64,000 nucleotides of DNA. Origin: Acinetobacter sp. C26M (lineage in GTDB: Bacteria; Pseudomonadota; Gammaproteobacteria; Pseudomonadales; Moraxellaceae). Where the stretch lies: the NCBI RefSeq assembly GCF_023702675.1, contig NZ_CP098478.1:124001-188000 (forward strand), given 5' to 3'. The notes beneath the pieces were generated by a model. The model had not been told where the DNA came from and made no database searches. It saw only the letters and a program-made list of their open reading frames with translations. Below, one piece after another: positions 45,220 through 56,236 of the stretch (its first letter is position 1; each line of letters starts with the position of its first letter). A program made the translations under genes and the position numbers.

Positions 45220-45921
45220 ATGCATCATACGCGTCGTATTTTACTCGCATTTTCGTTGGCTGCTTCAGCTGCTTCGGTTGCTTTCGCAGATTATCAGAAT
45301 ATTGGTCAAGCTACAGGTGACGACCGCTTAGAGCAATTATCAAAAACCTTAGCTCAAGGTTCTTATACTCATTCTGCTGATATGGATCTGCCAGCTGTAT
45401 CGAATGTATCCGTTAAATTACGTGAAAAAACCATTGAATTGAACAATGCAACGATCGAGAAGAAATATGGTCGTTCAGCGATTTCATCTCAAGACAACGC
45501 ACCTTCATTCTCTGCAAATACAGGTTATTCTTGGTTGGTCAGCCATCCATTGCAAGAAGGGCGTGTCAGTTCTTCTTGGGGGAACCGTACCTTATTAGGT
45601 TCAACACGTCATCATTCTGGTGTTGATCTTGCTGCACCCTCTGGTACGCCAATCTATTCCACTGGCCCTGGTGTCGTGACCAAGTCAGGTTGGGGTACAG
45701 GCTATGGTCAGTATGTTGAAATTGATCATGGCAATGGTTATATCACTCGTTATGCACATGCATCACGTTTAATCGTGAATGCAGGTGATCGCGTGAGTGC
45801 TGGTGAGCATATTGCCAATGTTGGTTGTACGGGTCGTTGTACTGGACCACATTTACACTTTGAAGTTGTGAAAGATGGTCAACGGAAAAATCCATCAACT
45901 TATTTAGCAATGTTGCCTTAA
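45220..45921 (+). CDS. M23-family peptidoglycan endopeptidase
   Basis: This is a 233-residue exported LytM-type peptidase. The start is set at ATG 45220 (AAGAGG upstream), which gives a standard signal peptide ending in VAFA; ATG 45178 (AAGGAAGAG upstream) is a real alternative with 14 more residues. Zn ligands are HHSGVDLAAPSGTP (HxxxD) and HLHFEV (HxH), both intact, so it is likely an active DD-endopeptidase and not an EnvC-like degenerate factor. It has no LysM domain. A terminator follows. Confidence 0.92.
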   Translation: MHHTRRILLAFSLAASAASVAFADYQNIGQATGDDRLEQLSKTLAQGSYTHSADMDLPAVSNVSVKLREKTIELNNATIEKKYGRSAISSQDNAPSFSANTGYSWLVSHPLQEGRVSSSWGNRTLLGSTRHHSGVDLAAPSGTPIYSTGPGVVTKSGWGTGYGQYVEIDHGNGYITRYAHASRLIVNAGDRVSAGEHIANVGCTGRCTGPHLHFEVVKDGQRKNPSTYLAMLP

Positions 45922-45954
45922 TGTAATTTGTTAACAGTTGTATATAAATATCTC

Positions 45955-45984
45955 AAAAAATCGCCTTTATTGGCGATTTTTTAT
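45955..45984 (+). terminator. Terminator after the M23 peptidase gene
   Basis: AAAAAATCGCC, TTTATT-type loop, GGCGATTTTTT; symmetrical and strong. Confidence 0.9.
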
Positions 45985-46125
45985 GTTTTTTGTTTCATTT
46001 CGGTCAATGACTATTTTGTCAGAAAATAATAAGGCATTTTGCATTCATTTAGGGCAATACCTCTATCACCGCAAAACATGATAAAAATAGAGTTGACAAA
46101 TAACTTAAGGGAAAAGGTGAATTGT

Positions 46126-48843
46126 ATGGCGTTTTATGGCGACTCTGACGCGCAAGAAACCCAGGAATGGCAAGAAGCATTTGATTCAGTATTACAACAT
46201 ATGGGCACGGAGCGTGCTGCCTTCTTACTAGAAAAACTTTATCAACGGGCTATTGCAAAACATGTTCCAATCCAACGCCTAAATACGCCTTATCTCAATA
46301 CCATTTCAGTTGAAGAACAACCAGCCATGCCTGGTGATCAGGATATGGAACGTCGTATCCGTGCTTTGATTCGCTGGAATGCATTGGCAATGGTGTTGCG
46401 TGCCAATAAAACGGGTGACGACCTCGGTGGTCACCTTGCAAGTTTTGCATCGTCTGCAACGCTTTATGATGTTGGTTTTAACCATTTCTTCCGCGCTGCT
46501 TCAGATAACTTTGGCGGTGACATGATCTATTATCAAGGTCACTGTGCACCTGGTATTTATGCGCGATCATTCCTTGAAGGTCGCTTAACTGAAGATCAAT
46601 TGAATAATTTCCGCCGTGAAGTAGGTGGTAATGGTCTTCCAAGTTACCCACATCCGTATTTGATGCCGGATTATTGGCAGTTCCCGACCGTATCGATGGG
46701 TTTAGGCCCGATTATGTCGATTTACCAAGCACACATTCAAAAGTACTTGATGAATCGTGGCTTGATCAAAGAAGAAGATCGTAAAGTCTGGGCATATCTA
46801 GGCGATGGTGAGATGGATGAGCCTGAAAGTACGGGTGCAATCTCACTGGCTGGTCGTGAAAAATTAGATAACTTGGTTTGGGTAGTGAACTGTAACTTAC
46901 AGCGTCTGGATGGCCCAGTACGTGGTAATGGTAAGATCATCCAAGAGCTTGAATCATTATTCCGTGGTGCCGGCTGGCGTGTGATTAAAGTGGTTTGGGG
47001 CCGTCATTGGGATCCACTACTTGCGCAAGATAGTTCAGGTGCTTTAAAAGCGGTCATGGAAGAAACAGTTGATGGTGAGTATCAGCGCTATCAAGTGAAA
47101 GGCGGTGCATATACCCGTGAGAAATTCTTTGGCAAGTACCCAGAAGCTGCGGAACTGGTAAAAGATTTAAGTGATGAAGACATTGATAATCTTAACCGTG
47201 GTGGTCATGACCCGTACAAAGTTTTTGCTGCCTATGCAGAAGCAATGAAAGCCAAAGGTCAACCAACTGTTATTCTTGCGAAAACGGTCAAAGGTTATGG
47301 TTTGTCTGAAGAAATTGAAGCGGTGAACAAAACTCACCAAATCAAAAAAATGCAGATCGACTCTTTGAAATATGTACGTGACCGTTTTAACCTGCCATTT
47401 ACAGATGATAAGTTAGAAGAGCTTCCATTCTATCGCCCAAGTGAAAACTCTCCTGAAATGAAGTATATGAAGGCGCGTCGAGAGGCATTAGGTGGCTACC
47501 TACCTGCACGTCGTCGTGAGAGTGAAACTTTAGCGATTCCTGAATTATCAGTATTTGATGCTGTATTAAATGGTTCTGGTGGTAAAGAGCAATCGACCAC
47601 GATGCTAATGGTGCGTTTAATTGCTGCTTTACTGAAAGAAAAAGCAATTAAAGATCGTGTAGTGCCAATCGTTCCAGACGAAGCACGTACTTTTGGTTTA
47701 GAAGGGATGTTCCGTCAGCTCGGTATTTATGCCGCTCACGGTCAAAAATATACCCCAGAAGACCAAGAGCAGTTAATGCATTACCGTGAAGCAAGTGACG
47801 GTCACATGCTACAAGAAGGTATTAACGAAGCGGGTGCGATGAGTGCATGGGCTGCGTTGGCAACCAGTTATTCAACCAATAACTTGCCGATGATTCCAAT
47901 GTACATGTACTACTCAATGTTCGGTTTCCAACGTATTGGTGACATTGCATGGGCTGCTGGTGATGCACAGGCACAAGGTTTCTTGTTAGGTGCCACTGCG
48001 GGTCGTACTACATTGAACGGTGAAGGTTTACAGCACCAAGATGGTCATTCACATATCTTGGCGAACACGATTCCAAACTGCGTATCTTATGATCCATGTT
48101 TTGGTTATGAATTGGCGGTGATCGTACACGATGGTTTACAACGTATGTATGTGAACCAAGAGCGTGTGTTCTACTACTTAACTGTAATGAACGAAAACTA
48201 CGAGCATCCTGCAATGCCAGAAGGCGCCGAGGAAGGCATTAAACGTGGTATGTACTTGTTCGAAAAAGATGAACAAGCAACGGTTCAATTATTGGGTTCA
48301 GGTGTAATCCTTCGTGAAGTGATTAAAGCTGCGAAAATCTTACGTGATGAATATCAAATCCGTTCAAACGTTTGGAGTGTAACAAGCTTCAATGAGTTGT
48401 CACGTGATGGTATGGCATGTGAAGAATACAACCGCTTACACCCCCTTACTGAAGAAGTGAAAGAATCTTGGGTATCTAAGCAGTTACGTGGTACAGAAGG
48501 TATCGTGGTTTCTGCTACAGACCATATGCGTGCGTATAGCGAACAAATCCGTGCATATCTTCCAGATGGTCGTCCATTTGTTGCATTAGGTACCGATGGT
48601 TACGGCCGTTCAGATACACGTGCGAACTTACGTAGTTTCTTTGGTGTTGATGCTGCACATATTGTTGTTGCTACTTTGAAAAAATTAGCGGACGAAGGTG
48701 AAGTAGATGCACGTTTAGTGAAAGATGCAATTTCTAACTTTGAGTTAGATACTGATCGTCCAGTGGCATGGGCGCCACAAGCGCATCCAGAAGTTCAGGC
48801 AGTTGCTGAATACCATGAAACGCAAACAGGTGAGGGGAAATAA
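46126..48843 (+). CDS. aceE: Pyruvate dehydrogenase E1 (homodimeric type)
   Basis: This 905-residue enzyme decarboxylates pyruvate with thiamine diphosphate. ATG 46126 has AAGGTGA upstream and fits the family start; the longer frame to 46039 does not. The ThDP motif is GDGEMDEPESTGAISLAGREKLDNLVWVVNCN-like (GDGE...NCN; written here in part). Other blocks are DLGGHLASFASSATLYDVGF, KTVKGYGL and EGLQHQDGHSHI. It is of the gammaproteobacterial single-chain type. aceF starts 2 bases after the stop, so the pair forms an operon. No E3 (lpd) gene follows. Confidence 0.97.
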   Translation: MAFYGDSDAQETQEWQEAFDSVLQHMGTERAAFLLEKLYQRAIAKHVPIQRLNTPYLNTISVEEQPAMPGDQDMERRIRALIRWNALAMVLRANKTGDDLGGHLASFASSATLYDVGFNHFFRAASDNFGGDMIYYQGHCAPGIYARSFLEGRLTEDQLNNFRREVGGNGLPSYPHPYLMPDYWQFPTVSMGLGPIMSIYQAHIQKYLMNRGLIKEEDRKVWAYLGDGEMDEPESTGAISLAGREKLDNLVWVVNCNLQRLDGPVRGNGKIIQELESLFRGAGWRVIKVVWGRHWDPLLAQDSSGALKAVMEETVDGEYQRYQVKGGAYTREKFFGKYPEAAELVKDLSDEDIDNLNRGGHDPYKVFAAYAEAMKAKGQPTVILAKTVKGYGLSEEIEAVNKTHQIKKMQIDSLKYVRDRFNLPFTDDKLEELPFYRPSENSPEMKYMKARREALGGYLPARRRESETLAIPELSVFDAVLNGSGGKEQSTTMLMVRLIAALLKEKAIKDRVVPIVPDEARTFGLEGMFRQLGIYAAHGQKYTPEDQEQLMHYREASDGHMLQEGINEAGAMSAWAALATSYSTNNLPMIPMYMYYSMFGFQRIGDIAWAAGDAQAQGFLLGATAGRTTLNGEGLQHQDGHSHILANTIPNCVSYDPCFGYELAVIVHDGLQRMYVNQERVFYYLTVMNENYEHPAMPEGAEEGIKRGMYLFEKDEQATVQLLGSGVILREVIKAAKILRDEYQIRSNVWSVTSFNELSRDGMACEEYNRLHPLTEEVKESWVSKQLRGTEGIVVSATDHMRAYSEQIRAYLPDGRPFVALGTDGYGRSDTRANLRSFFGVDAAHIVVATLKKLADEGEVDARLVKDAISNFELDTDRPVAWAPQAHPEVQAVAEYHETQTGEGK

Positions 48844-48845
48844 TC

Positions 48846-50810
48846 ATGCAAATCCAAGCACCTGATATTGGCGTAGATAAAGCACTGGTTGCAGAAATCT
48901 TGGTCAAAGTGGGCGACCATGTTGCAGTTGATGATAGCCTTCTGGTTTTAGAATCAGATAAAGCAACGGTAGAAGTACCAAGCACTGCAGCAGGTATCGT
49001 GAAAAGTATTCTGGTTCAACAAGGCGATGAAGTGACTGAAGGCGTCGCATTGATTGAATTAGAGTCGGAGGCTGCTGCTGAAACACCTGCGAATGAAGCA
49101 CCGAAAGCAGAAGCGCCAAAAGCAGAAGCAAAACCAGTGGAAGCTGAAACAAAAGCGCAACCTGCTGCTCCAGCAGCGACTGCAAGCCAGATTGTGGATG
49201 TAAAAGTTCCAGATATTGGTGTAGAAAAAGCCCTGGTTGCAGAAGTGTTGGTCAAAGTCGGTGATCAGATTGAACCTGAACAAAGTATTGTTGTGGTTGA
49301 ATCGGACAAGGCGACGGTAGAAGTACCAAGCTCGGTTGCGGGGATTGTGGAAGCGATCCAGATCAAAGAAGGTGACAGTATTAAGGAAGGCGTGGTCTTG
49401 ATTCAGGTCAAGACGACGAGTGCCGGCACGTCATCTGAACCGCAAGCAGCGCCAGTTCAAACAGAAGCGCCAGTGGCAACAACAGAAGCACCAACTACAA
49501 CTCATACCTCAACAGGTAATGTTGAAATTGAAGTACCTGATCTGGGTGTAGAAAAAGCCTTGGTTTCAGAAATTCTGGTCAATGTTGGTGATCGTGTTGA
49601 AGCACAACAAAGCTTATGCGTGGTTGAGTCAGATAAGGCATCGGTTGAAGTGCCAAGCTCGGTAGCAGGCATTGTAAAAGCACTTCATGTGTCTTCGAAT
49701 CAGGAAGTGCGTCAAGGCGTGGCTTTGGCAACGATTGAGGTCAGTGGTCAGGCCGCTGCACCAGCAGCAGCGCCAAAAGCACAAGTTCCTTCGGCACCAG
49801 TAGCAAACACAGCGCCAGAAAAACCACAAGCTCCTGCAACGACAGCAGCAACTGCGCCAGCGCAAGCTGAGAAGTTGACTAAACAGCAAGAAGCAGACAA
49901 TGCCAAAGTCTACGCAGGTCCAGCCGTGCGTAAACTGGCACGTGAGTTAGGTGTGGTTCTTGGGCAGGTCAAAGCATCAGGCGAGCATGGTCGTGTGATG
50001 AAAGACGATGTGTTTGCCTATGTGAAAACACGTCTGACCGCACCACAACCCGCTGCTGCAACGCAAGCCACTCCAGTGGCTTCAGGCTTGCCGAAGTTGC
50101 CAGACTTTAGTGCATTTGGTGGCGGTGAAGTGAAAACAATGACGCGTTTACAGCAAGTGTCTGTGCCACAGCTGTCATTGAATAACTTTATTCCGCAAGT
50201 GACGCAGTTTGACTTGGCGGATATTACCGAGCTGGAAGCATGGCGTGGTGAACTGAAAGATGGCTTTAAAAAGCAAGGTCTTAGCCTGACGATCTTGGCA
50301 TTCATTGCCAAAGCGGTTGCACACTTGCTCAAAGAAGAACCTTATTTTGCTGGACATTTGGCTGATGATCAGAAGTCAGTGTTGTTGCGTAACGAAATTC
50401 ATATGGGTATTGCAGTTGCGACTCCAGATGGCTTAACCGTACCGGTATTGCGTAATCCTGACCAGAAGTCAATTAAGCAAATCGCGACAGAACTGGCTGA
50501 ACTGAGCCAGAAAGCACGTGACCGCAAATTGTCACCGAAAGATTTACAAGGTGCTAACTTTACCATTACCAGCTTAGGCAGTATTGGTGGTACAGCGTTT
50601 ACTCCATTGGTGAACTGGCCTCAAGTTGCGATTTTGGGTATTTCACCTGCAACCATGCAACCAGTATGGAATGGCAAAGATTTTGATCCACGTTTGATGT
50701 TGCCGTTGTCATTATCGTATGACCATCGTGTGATTAATGGTGCTGACGCCGCACGTTTTACCAATAAGCTGACCAAGCTGTTAAAAGATATTCGTAGCCT
50801 ATTGCTCTAA
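48846..50810 (+). CDS. aceF: Dihydrolipoamide acetyltransferase (E2) with three lipoyl domains
   Basis: This is the 654-residue core of pyruvate dehydrogenase. Three lipoyl domains are seen, at about 1-75, 118-195 and 230-310; each has its lipoyl Lys in ESDKATVEVPS or ESDKASVEVPS (Lys39 in the first). They are joined by Ala/Pro/Glu-rich linkers. The E1/E3-binding domain is at about 355-395 (YAGPAVRKLARELGVVL). The catalytic domain ends with SYDHRVINGADAARFT, which holds the active His and Asp. It starts 2 bases after aceE. Confidence 0.97.
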   Translation: MQIQAPDIGVDKALVAEILVKVGDHVAVDDSLLVLESDKATVEVPSTAAGIVKSILVQQGDEVTEGVALIELESEAAAETPANEAPKAEAPKAEAKPVEAETKAQPAAPAATASQIVDVKVPDIGVEKALVAEVLVKVGDQIEPEQSIVVVESDKATVEVPSSVAGIVEAIQIKEGDSIKEGVVLIQVKTTSAGTSSEPQAAPVQTEAPVATTEAPTTTHTSTGNVEIEVPDLGVEKALVSEILVNVGDRVEAQQSLCVVESDKASVEVPSSVAGIVKALHVSSNQEVRQGVALATIEVSGQAAAPAAAPKAQVPSAPVANTAPEKPQAPATTAATAPAQAEKLTKQQEADNAKVYAGPAVRKLARELGVVLGQVKASGEHGRVMKDDVFAYVKTRLTAPQPAAATQATPVASGLPKLPDFSAFGGGEVKTMTRLQQVSVPQLSLNNFIPQVTQFDLADITELEAWRGELKDGFKKQGLSLTILAFIAKAVAHLLKEEPYFAGHLADDQKSVLLRNEIHMGIAVATPDGLTVPVLRNPDQKSIKQIATELAELSQKARDRKLSPKDLQGANFTITSLGSIGGTAFTPLVNWPQVAILGISPATMQPVWNGKDFDPRLMLPLSLSYDHRVINGADAARFTNKLTKLLKDIRSLLL

Positions 50811-50828
50811 TTGCTTTTTGAGTTTAGA

Positions 50829-50860
50829 GAACCTCGCTTTGGCGGGGTTTTCTGTTTTTA
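50829..50860 (+). terminator. Terminator after aceF
   Basis: AACCTCGC, TTTG, GCGGGGTT followed by TTCTGTTTTT, about 20 bases after the stop. Confidence 0.8.
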
Positions 50861-50933
50861 GGCTGGAAAAAACATGGCTTTATTTATGCTATGTTGGACA
50901 TAAAATAAATTCTCATTGTTTGAGGGAGCAGGG

Positions 50934-51221
50934 ATGTTAGGGATCTATCGGGTAATGCTACCTTTATTACTCATTGTTTTTGTGGCGATGGGATTATGGG
51001 TTAGTTTTTTACATTTTCCATGGGAGTGGATGATGTATGTGGTAATGGGTTTTGAGGTCCTACTTGCGACGGTCGTCATGGCAATGGAATACCAAGCTCA
51101 AAACGTAGGTGGAGCAAGTGGTTGGGGCAGTTTGGGTTTTCTCGGTCTAAGTGTGTATTTTGCTGTTTTTCTCGGTTTATTACGTGTGCTCATTTGGAGT
51201 TACCAAAAATTTTGGCTTTAG
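50934..51221 (+). CDS. Small membrane protein of unknown function
   Basis: This is a 95-residue product from ATG 50934 (GAGGGAGCAGGG upstream). Three hydrophobic segments are seen: residues about 5-27, 33-52 and 65-90. The middle loop has MEYQAQNVGGASGWGSLG. It is not recognised. It lies alone between aceF and the manganese riboswitch; no partner is suggested. Confidence 0.7.
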   Translation: MLGIYRVMLPLLLIVFVAMGLWVSFLHFPWEWMMYVVMGFEVLLATVVMAMEYQAQNVGGASGWGSLGFLGLSVYFAVFLGLLRVLIWSYQKFWL

Positions 51222-51261
51222 AGATTTAAAACAATTTTATTGTTTGGTAGAATGAATTCAC

Positions 51262-51467
51262 TTCATTGGGGAGTAGCCGCTATTTACGCAAAGTAAATAG
51301 GTGATGATCAACATAATTGCTCAACTGAGCATGGTCATCATAGCAAAGAACCAAGAACAGCTTTTTGGCTGTGCTTTTGTTGGCAAGACCTTTGATTTAC
51401 CACTCTGCATCAATCTATTTGATTTTGGCTAGCAGGAGGGGTAGGTCATTGGTATATTTTGCTAGCC
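51262..51467 (+). promoter_or_regulatory. yybP-ykoY manganese riboswitch
   Basis: The leader carries TTGGGGAGTAGCC (from 51267), the core of the yybP-ykoY class. Then come a hairpin CTATTTAC-gcaaa-GTAAATAG (51280-51300), a GATGAT/GTCATC arm, and the second core GGCAAGACCTTTG near 51379-51392. Just before the gene, GGCTAGCA (51427-51434) and TGCTAGCC (51460-51467) form a stem whose loop holds GGAGGGG, a likely expression platform. The class turns on Mn exporters when Mn2+ is high; the next gene is such an exporter. A -10 like TAGAAT lies at 51248-51253. Confidence 0.85.
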
Positions 51468-51480
51468 AGAGCATTCAACA

Positions 51481-52056
51481 ATGTATGAATTCCTCATCTC
51501 GACGTCAATCGTTGCCCTTGCTGAAATGGGTGATAAAACACAATTGCTCGCACTCTTGCTCGCAGCACGTTTCCGTAAACCGATTCCGATTTTAATTGCC
51601 ATTCTATTAGCCACCACCATCAATCATGGTATTTCTGCTGTCTTGGGACAATGGATTACCACCGTACTCAGTCCTGAGATTTTACTGTGGATTCTTGCCC
51701 TCGGTTTCATCGGGATGGCGATTTGGATGTTGATTCCAGATGAACTGGGTGATGAAACTGAAAATATCAATAAATGGCAGAAATTTGGGGTTTTCGGTGC
51801 CACCTTCATTCTATTTTTCTTGGCTGAAATTGGTGATAAAACCCAAATCGCGACAGTCGCTTTAGCCGCACGTTTTGACAGTGTTTTTTGGGTAATGATT
51901 GGAACCACATTCGGGATGATGATCGCGAATGCCCCTGCGGTGTTTATTGGCAATAAATTGGCGGATAAATTACCGATTTCCTTGATCCATAAAATCGGTG
52001 CCGCGATCTTCTTGATTGTAGGTGTTTCGAGCTTGGTGCAACACTATTTCTTCTAA
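51481..52056 (+). CDS. mneA: TMEM165/GDT1-family manganese exporter
   Basis: This is a 191-residue inner-membrane protein with six helices in two repeated halves. The signature ExGDKT occurs twice: ALAEMGDKTQLLALLL near residue 12 and FLAEIGDKTQIATVAL near residue 115. This is the UPF0016 family, whose bacterial members (MneA) pump Mn2+ out. A yybP-ykoY riboswitch fills the leader, which supports Mn as the ion. No ribosome binding site is evident just before the ATG; the only GGAGG is 41 bases upstream in the riboswitch loop. Confidence 0.92.
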   Translation: MYEFLISTSIVALAEMGDKTQLLALLLAARFRKPIPILIAILLATTINHGISAVLGQWITTVLSPEILLWILALGFIGMAIWMLIPDELGDETENINKWQKFGVFGATFILFFLAEIGDKTQIATVALAARFDSVFWVMIGTTFGMMIANAPAVFIGNKLADKLPISLIHKIGAAIFLIVGVSSLVQHYFF

Positions 52057-52082
52057 TCTAATCGAATGTTAAATCAGTACAG

Positions 52083-52110
52083 ACCCATCCAAAAGTGATG
52101 GGTTTTTTCT
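52083..52110 (+). terminator. Terminator after the Mn exporter gene
   Basis: ACCCATC, seven bases, GATGGGT, then TTTTT. Confidence 0.85.
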
Positions 52111-52218
52111 TATAAATTATGATAAAAGTCCAATATCTGATTGAAACATGAGCTAAATCCCATTATTTTATTATGGAATTAAAATATTTCATATTTAAAG
52201 AATTTTTCTGGGGTGGTT

Positions 52219-53025
52219 ATGAGTTTTGAGCGAACAACGTCGCAAATACTGTTTGATAATGGCACACATAAATGCATTAGTTTTACCAGTTTGGTTAAAG
52301 GGGAAGGTATTCAGGCCAATCAATTTTTAATTATTGATCATGATCGGGCGGCTGTTTTAGATCCGGGTGGCGACCTTACTTATGTGCCTTTAACCATGGA
52401 GCTTAATCGCTATACCAAACTGAAAAATTTGGATTATGTGATGGCTTCGCATCAAGACCCTGACATTATTACCTCAATGCCACGCTGGTTGGTCTATACC
52501 GATGCCAAAGTTGTGGCATCAAAACTATGGGCACGCTTTTTACCACATCTCAACTCAGCTTTTATGAGTGAGCGAATGAAGGGGAATTGGGAAGAGCGTT
52601 TGATCGAACTGTCAGATACAGGACAAATTATTCCTTTGGGTGAGTCCTCAATTGTTGCAGTGCCTGCACATTTCCTGCATTCCGTGGGTAACTTCCAGTT
52701 TTATGATCCGACAGCGAAAATTCTATTTTCAGGCGATATGGGTGCTTCAATCGTTGATGATGCGAGTCTACCGATTACGGATTTTGAAACGCATATCAAA
52801 AAGATGAAAGGCTTTCATCAACGCTATATGTGCTCCAATAAAGTAATTCGGTTGTGGGTCAATATGGTGCGTCAGATGGATATCGACATGATTGTGCCGC
52901 AACATGGCACCGCTTTTGTGGGTAAGGAGATGATCAATCAATTTTTGGATTGGATTGAGCAGCTAGAATGCGGTGTTGATTTGATGAATGAATATGTTTT
53001 TAGTTTGCCTACGGAAATGAGTTAA
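52219..53025 (+). CDS. MBL-fold metallohydrolase, diiron oxygen-binding type
   Basis: This is a 268-residue metallo-beta-lactamase-fold protein from ATG 52219 (GTG at 52213 is in frame). HKCISFTSLVKGEGIQANQFLIID opens the fold as in flavodiiron-like proteins. Metal ligands are expected in ASHQDPDIITSM (where the HxExDH motif is reduced to HQDPD), VPAHFLHSVGNFQFYD and FSGDMGAS, with a late His in VPQHGTAF. This pattern is nearer to ODP/flavodiiron domains than to hydrolases. There is no flavodoxin domain. It may sense or reduce oxygen species; the real role is unknown. Confidence 0.82.
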   Translation: MSFERTTSQILFDNGTHKCISFTSLVKGEGIQANQFLIIDHDRAAVLDPGGDLTYVPLTMELNRYTKLKNLDYVMASHQDPDIITSMPRWLVYTDAKVVASKLWARFLPHLNSAFMSERMKGNWEERLIELSDTGQIIPLGESSIVAVPAHFLHSVGNFQFYDPTAKILFSGDMGASIVDDASLPITDFETHIKKMKGFHQRYMCSNKVIRLWVNMVRQMDIDMIVPQHGTAFVGKEMINQFLDWIEQLECGVDLMNEYVFSLPTEMS

Positions 53026-54758
<1,733 letters not shown>

Positions 54759-54779
54759 TTTTTGGTAATTTTGTTGACA

Positions 54780-54811
54780 GAAAAACCGTCAGTCCACTGA
54801 CGGTTTTTTCG
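54780..54811 (+). terminator. Terminator after guaB
   Basis: AAAAACCGTCAG, TCCA, CTGACGGTTTTTT, about 20 bases after the stop. Confidence 0.92.
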
Positions 54812-54885
54812 TTTTGGTGTAAAGTGAATAAGATGAAGAAAGATATGGTTCCACACCATATAAAAGATAAGAAAGTGAGTAAAAG

Positions 54886-56223
54886 ATGAGTTATTTTGGT
54901 ACTGATGGAATTCGCGGAAAATTTGGACAAATGCCTATTACCCCAGAGTTCGCATTAAAACTTGGCTTTGCTGCAGGGAAAGTATTAAAAAGAAATAGTC
55001 CTAAAAATAAACCGATTGTAGTGTTGGGGAAAGATACACGTTTGTCGGGTTATATTTTAGAAGCAGCATTGCAAGCAGGTTTGAATGCTGCGGGTGTTTA
55101 TGTCCATTTATTGGGTCCACTCCCAACACCTGCAATTGCGCATTTAACTCGCGCACTACACGCACACGCTGGGATCGTGATTTCAGCATCACATAACCCT
55201 TATTTTGATAACGGTATTAAATTCTTCTCGAGTGAAGGCAAAAAACTTCCAGATGCATTACAAGACCAGATCAATCAGGAACTGGAAAAAGAGTTGCTGA
55301 TTGATGACACCGCAAATCTAGGTAAGAGTGTGCGTGTTAAAGATGCCAATGGTCGTTATATCGAATTTTGTAAATCGACGTTCCCGTATCATTTTGACTT
55401 ACGTAATTTAAAAATCGTAGTGGATTGTGCGAATGGTGCAGCCTATAGCGTAGGTCCATCGGTATTCCGTGAGCTTGGTGCTAAAGTCATCCCATTATTT
55501 AATGAGCCTGATGGTTTAAACATCAATGAGAACTGTGGTTCAACCCACCCAGAACAATTACAGAAGGCGGTGTTGGAACATCAAGCTGATGTGGGGATTG
55601 CCTTCGACGGTGATGCTGACCGTGTGGTGATGGTGGATAGAAATGGTCAATTGATTGATGGTGACCATATCTTGTATATCCTTGCAACTCAGGCAAAACA
55701 TAAGCCAGAGGGCGTGGTGGGCACAGTCATGAGTAATATGGCACTTGAGTTGGCTTTACAAAAAGCTGAGGTTGGCTTTGTTCGTGCCAAAGTCGGTGAC
55801 CGTTATGTATTACAAGCCCTAGAAGAAAAGAATTGGGTCACAGGTGGTGAGCCGTCAGGTCATATTCTGACTTTGGATAAGAGTACAACGGGTGATGCAA
55901 TTATCGCAGCGTTACAAGTGCTTACGGTGATGGTTGAACAAGGCAAAGCCTTACATGAGTTGGTGGACGGCTTTGTATTATTTCCTCAAGTGTTGGTCAA
56001 TGTTCGTCTACAACACATGATTGACCCTTATTCGATTCCTGCCTTGGTTGCAGAATTTGAAAAAGCGGAACAGCAACTGAAAGGCCGAGGTCGTTTATTG
56101 ATTCGTAAATCAGGCACAGAACCTGTGATTCGTGTCATGGTGGAAGGTGATCAGCAGCAAGAAGTTGAGGCTTTGGCCAATCATTTGGCGGATGCAGTAC
56201 GCGCTCAAGCCCAAGCTGCTTAA
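54886..56223 (+). CDS. glmM: Phosphoglucosamine mutase
   Basis: This is a 445-residue alpha-phosphohexomutase that turns glucosamine-6-P into glucosamine-1-P for UDP-GlcNAc. It opens [13 protein letters not shown]. The catalytic phospho-Ser is Ser102 in [15 protein letters not shown]. The Mg loop is [13 protein letters not shown], the sugar loop GGEPSGHIL, and the phosphate site [25 protein letters not shown] lies before the ATG. pdxH follows after 13 bases. Confidence 0.98.
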   Translation: MSYFGTDGIRGKFGQMPITPEFALKLGFAAGKVLKRNSPKNKPIVVLGKDTRLSGYILEAALQAGLNAAGVYVHLLGPLPTPAIAHLTRALHAHAGIVISASHNPYFDNGIKFFSSEGKKLPDALQDQINQELEKELLIDDTANLGKSVRVKDANGRYIEFCKSTFPYHFDLRNLKIVVDCANGAAYSVGPSVFRELGAKVIPLFNEPDGLNINENCGSTHPEQLQKAVLEHQADVGIAFDGDADRVVMVDRNGQLIDGDHILYILATQAKHKPEGVVGTVMSNMALELALQKAEVGFVRAKVGDRYVLQALEEKNWVTGGEPSGHILTLDKSTTGDAIIAALQVLTVMVEQGKALHELVDGFVLFPQVLVNVRLQHMIDPYSIPALVAEFEKAEQQLKGRGRLLIRKSGTEPVIRVMVEGDQQQEVEALANHLADAVRAQAQAA

Positions 56224-56236
56224 GGGGGGAGCCATC

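Noticed and set aside
46094-46099. TTGACA as a -35 for aceE
   Set aside because: No -10 lies at the right distance before the ATG; the start codon is only 27 bases downstream.
48904-49889. Several minus-strand frames rich in Leu, Cys or Phe in the aceF region
   Set aside because: They arise opposite the Ala/Pro/Glu linkers of the lipoyl domains and lack starts with ribosome binding sites.
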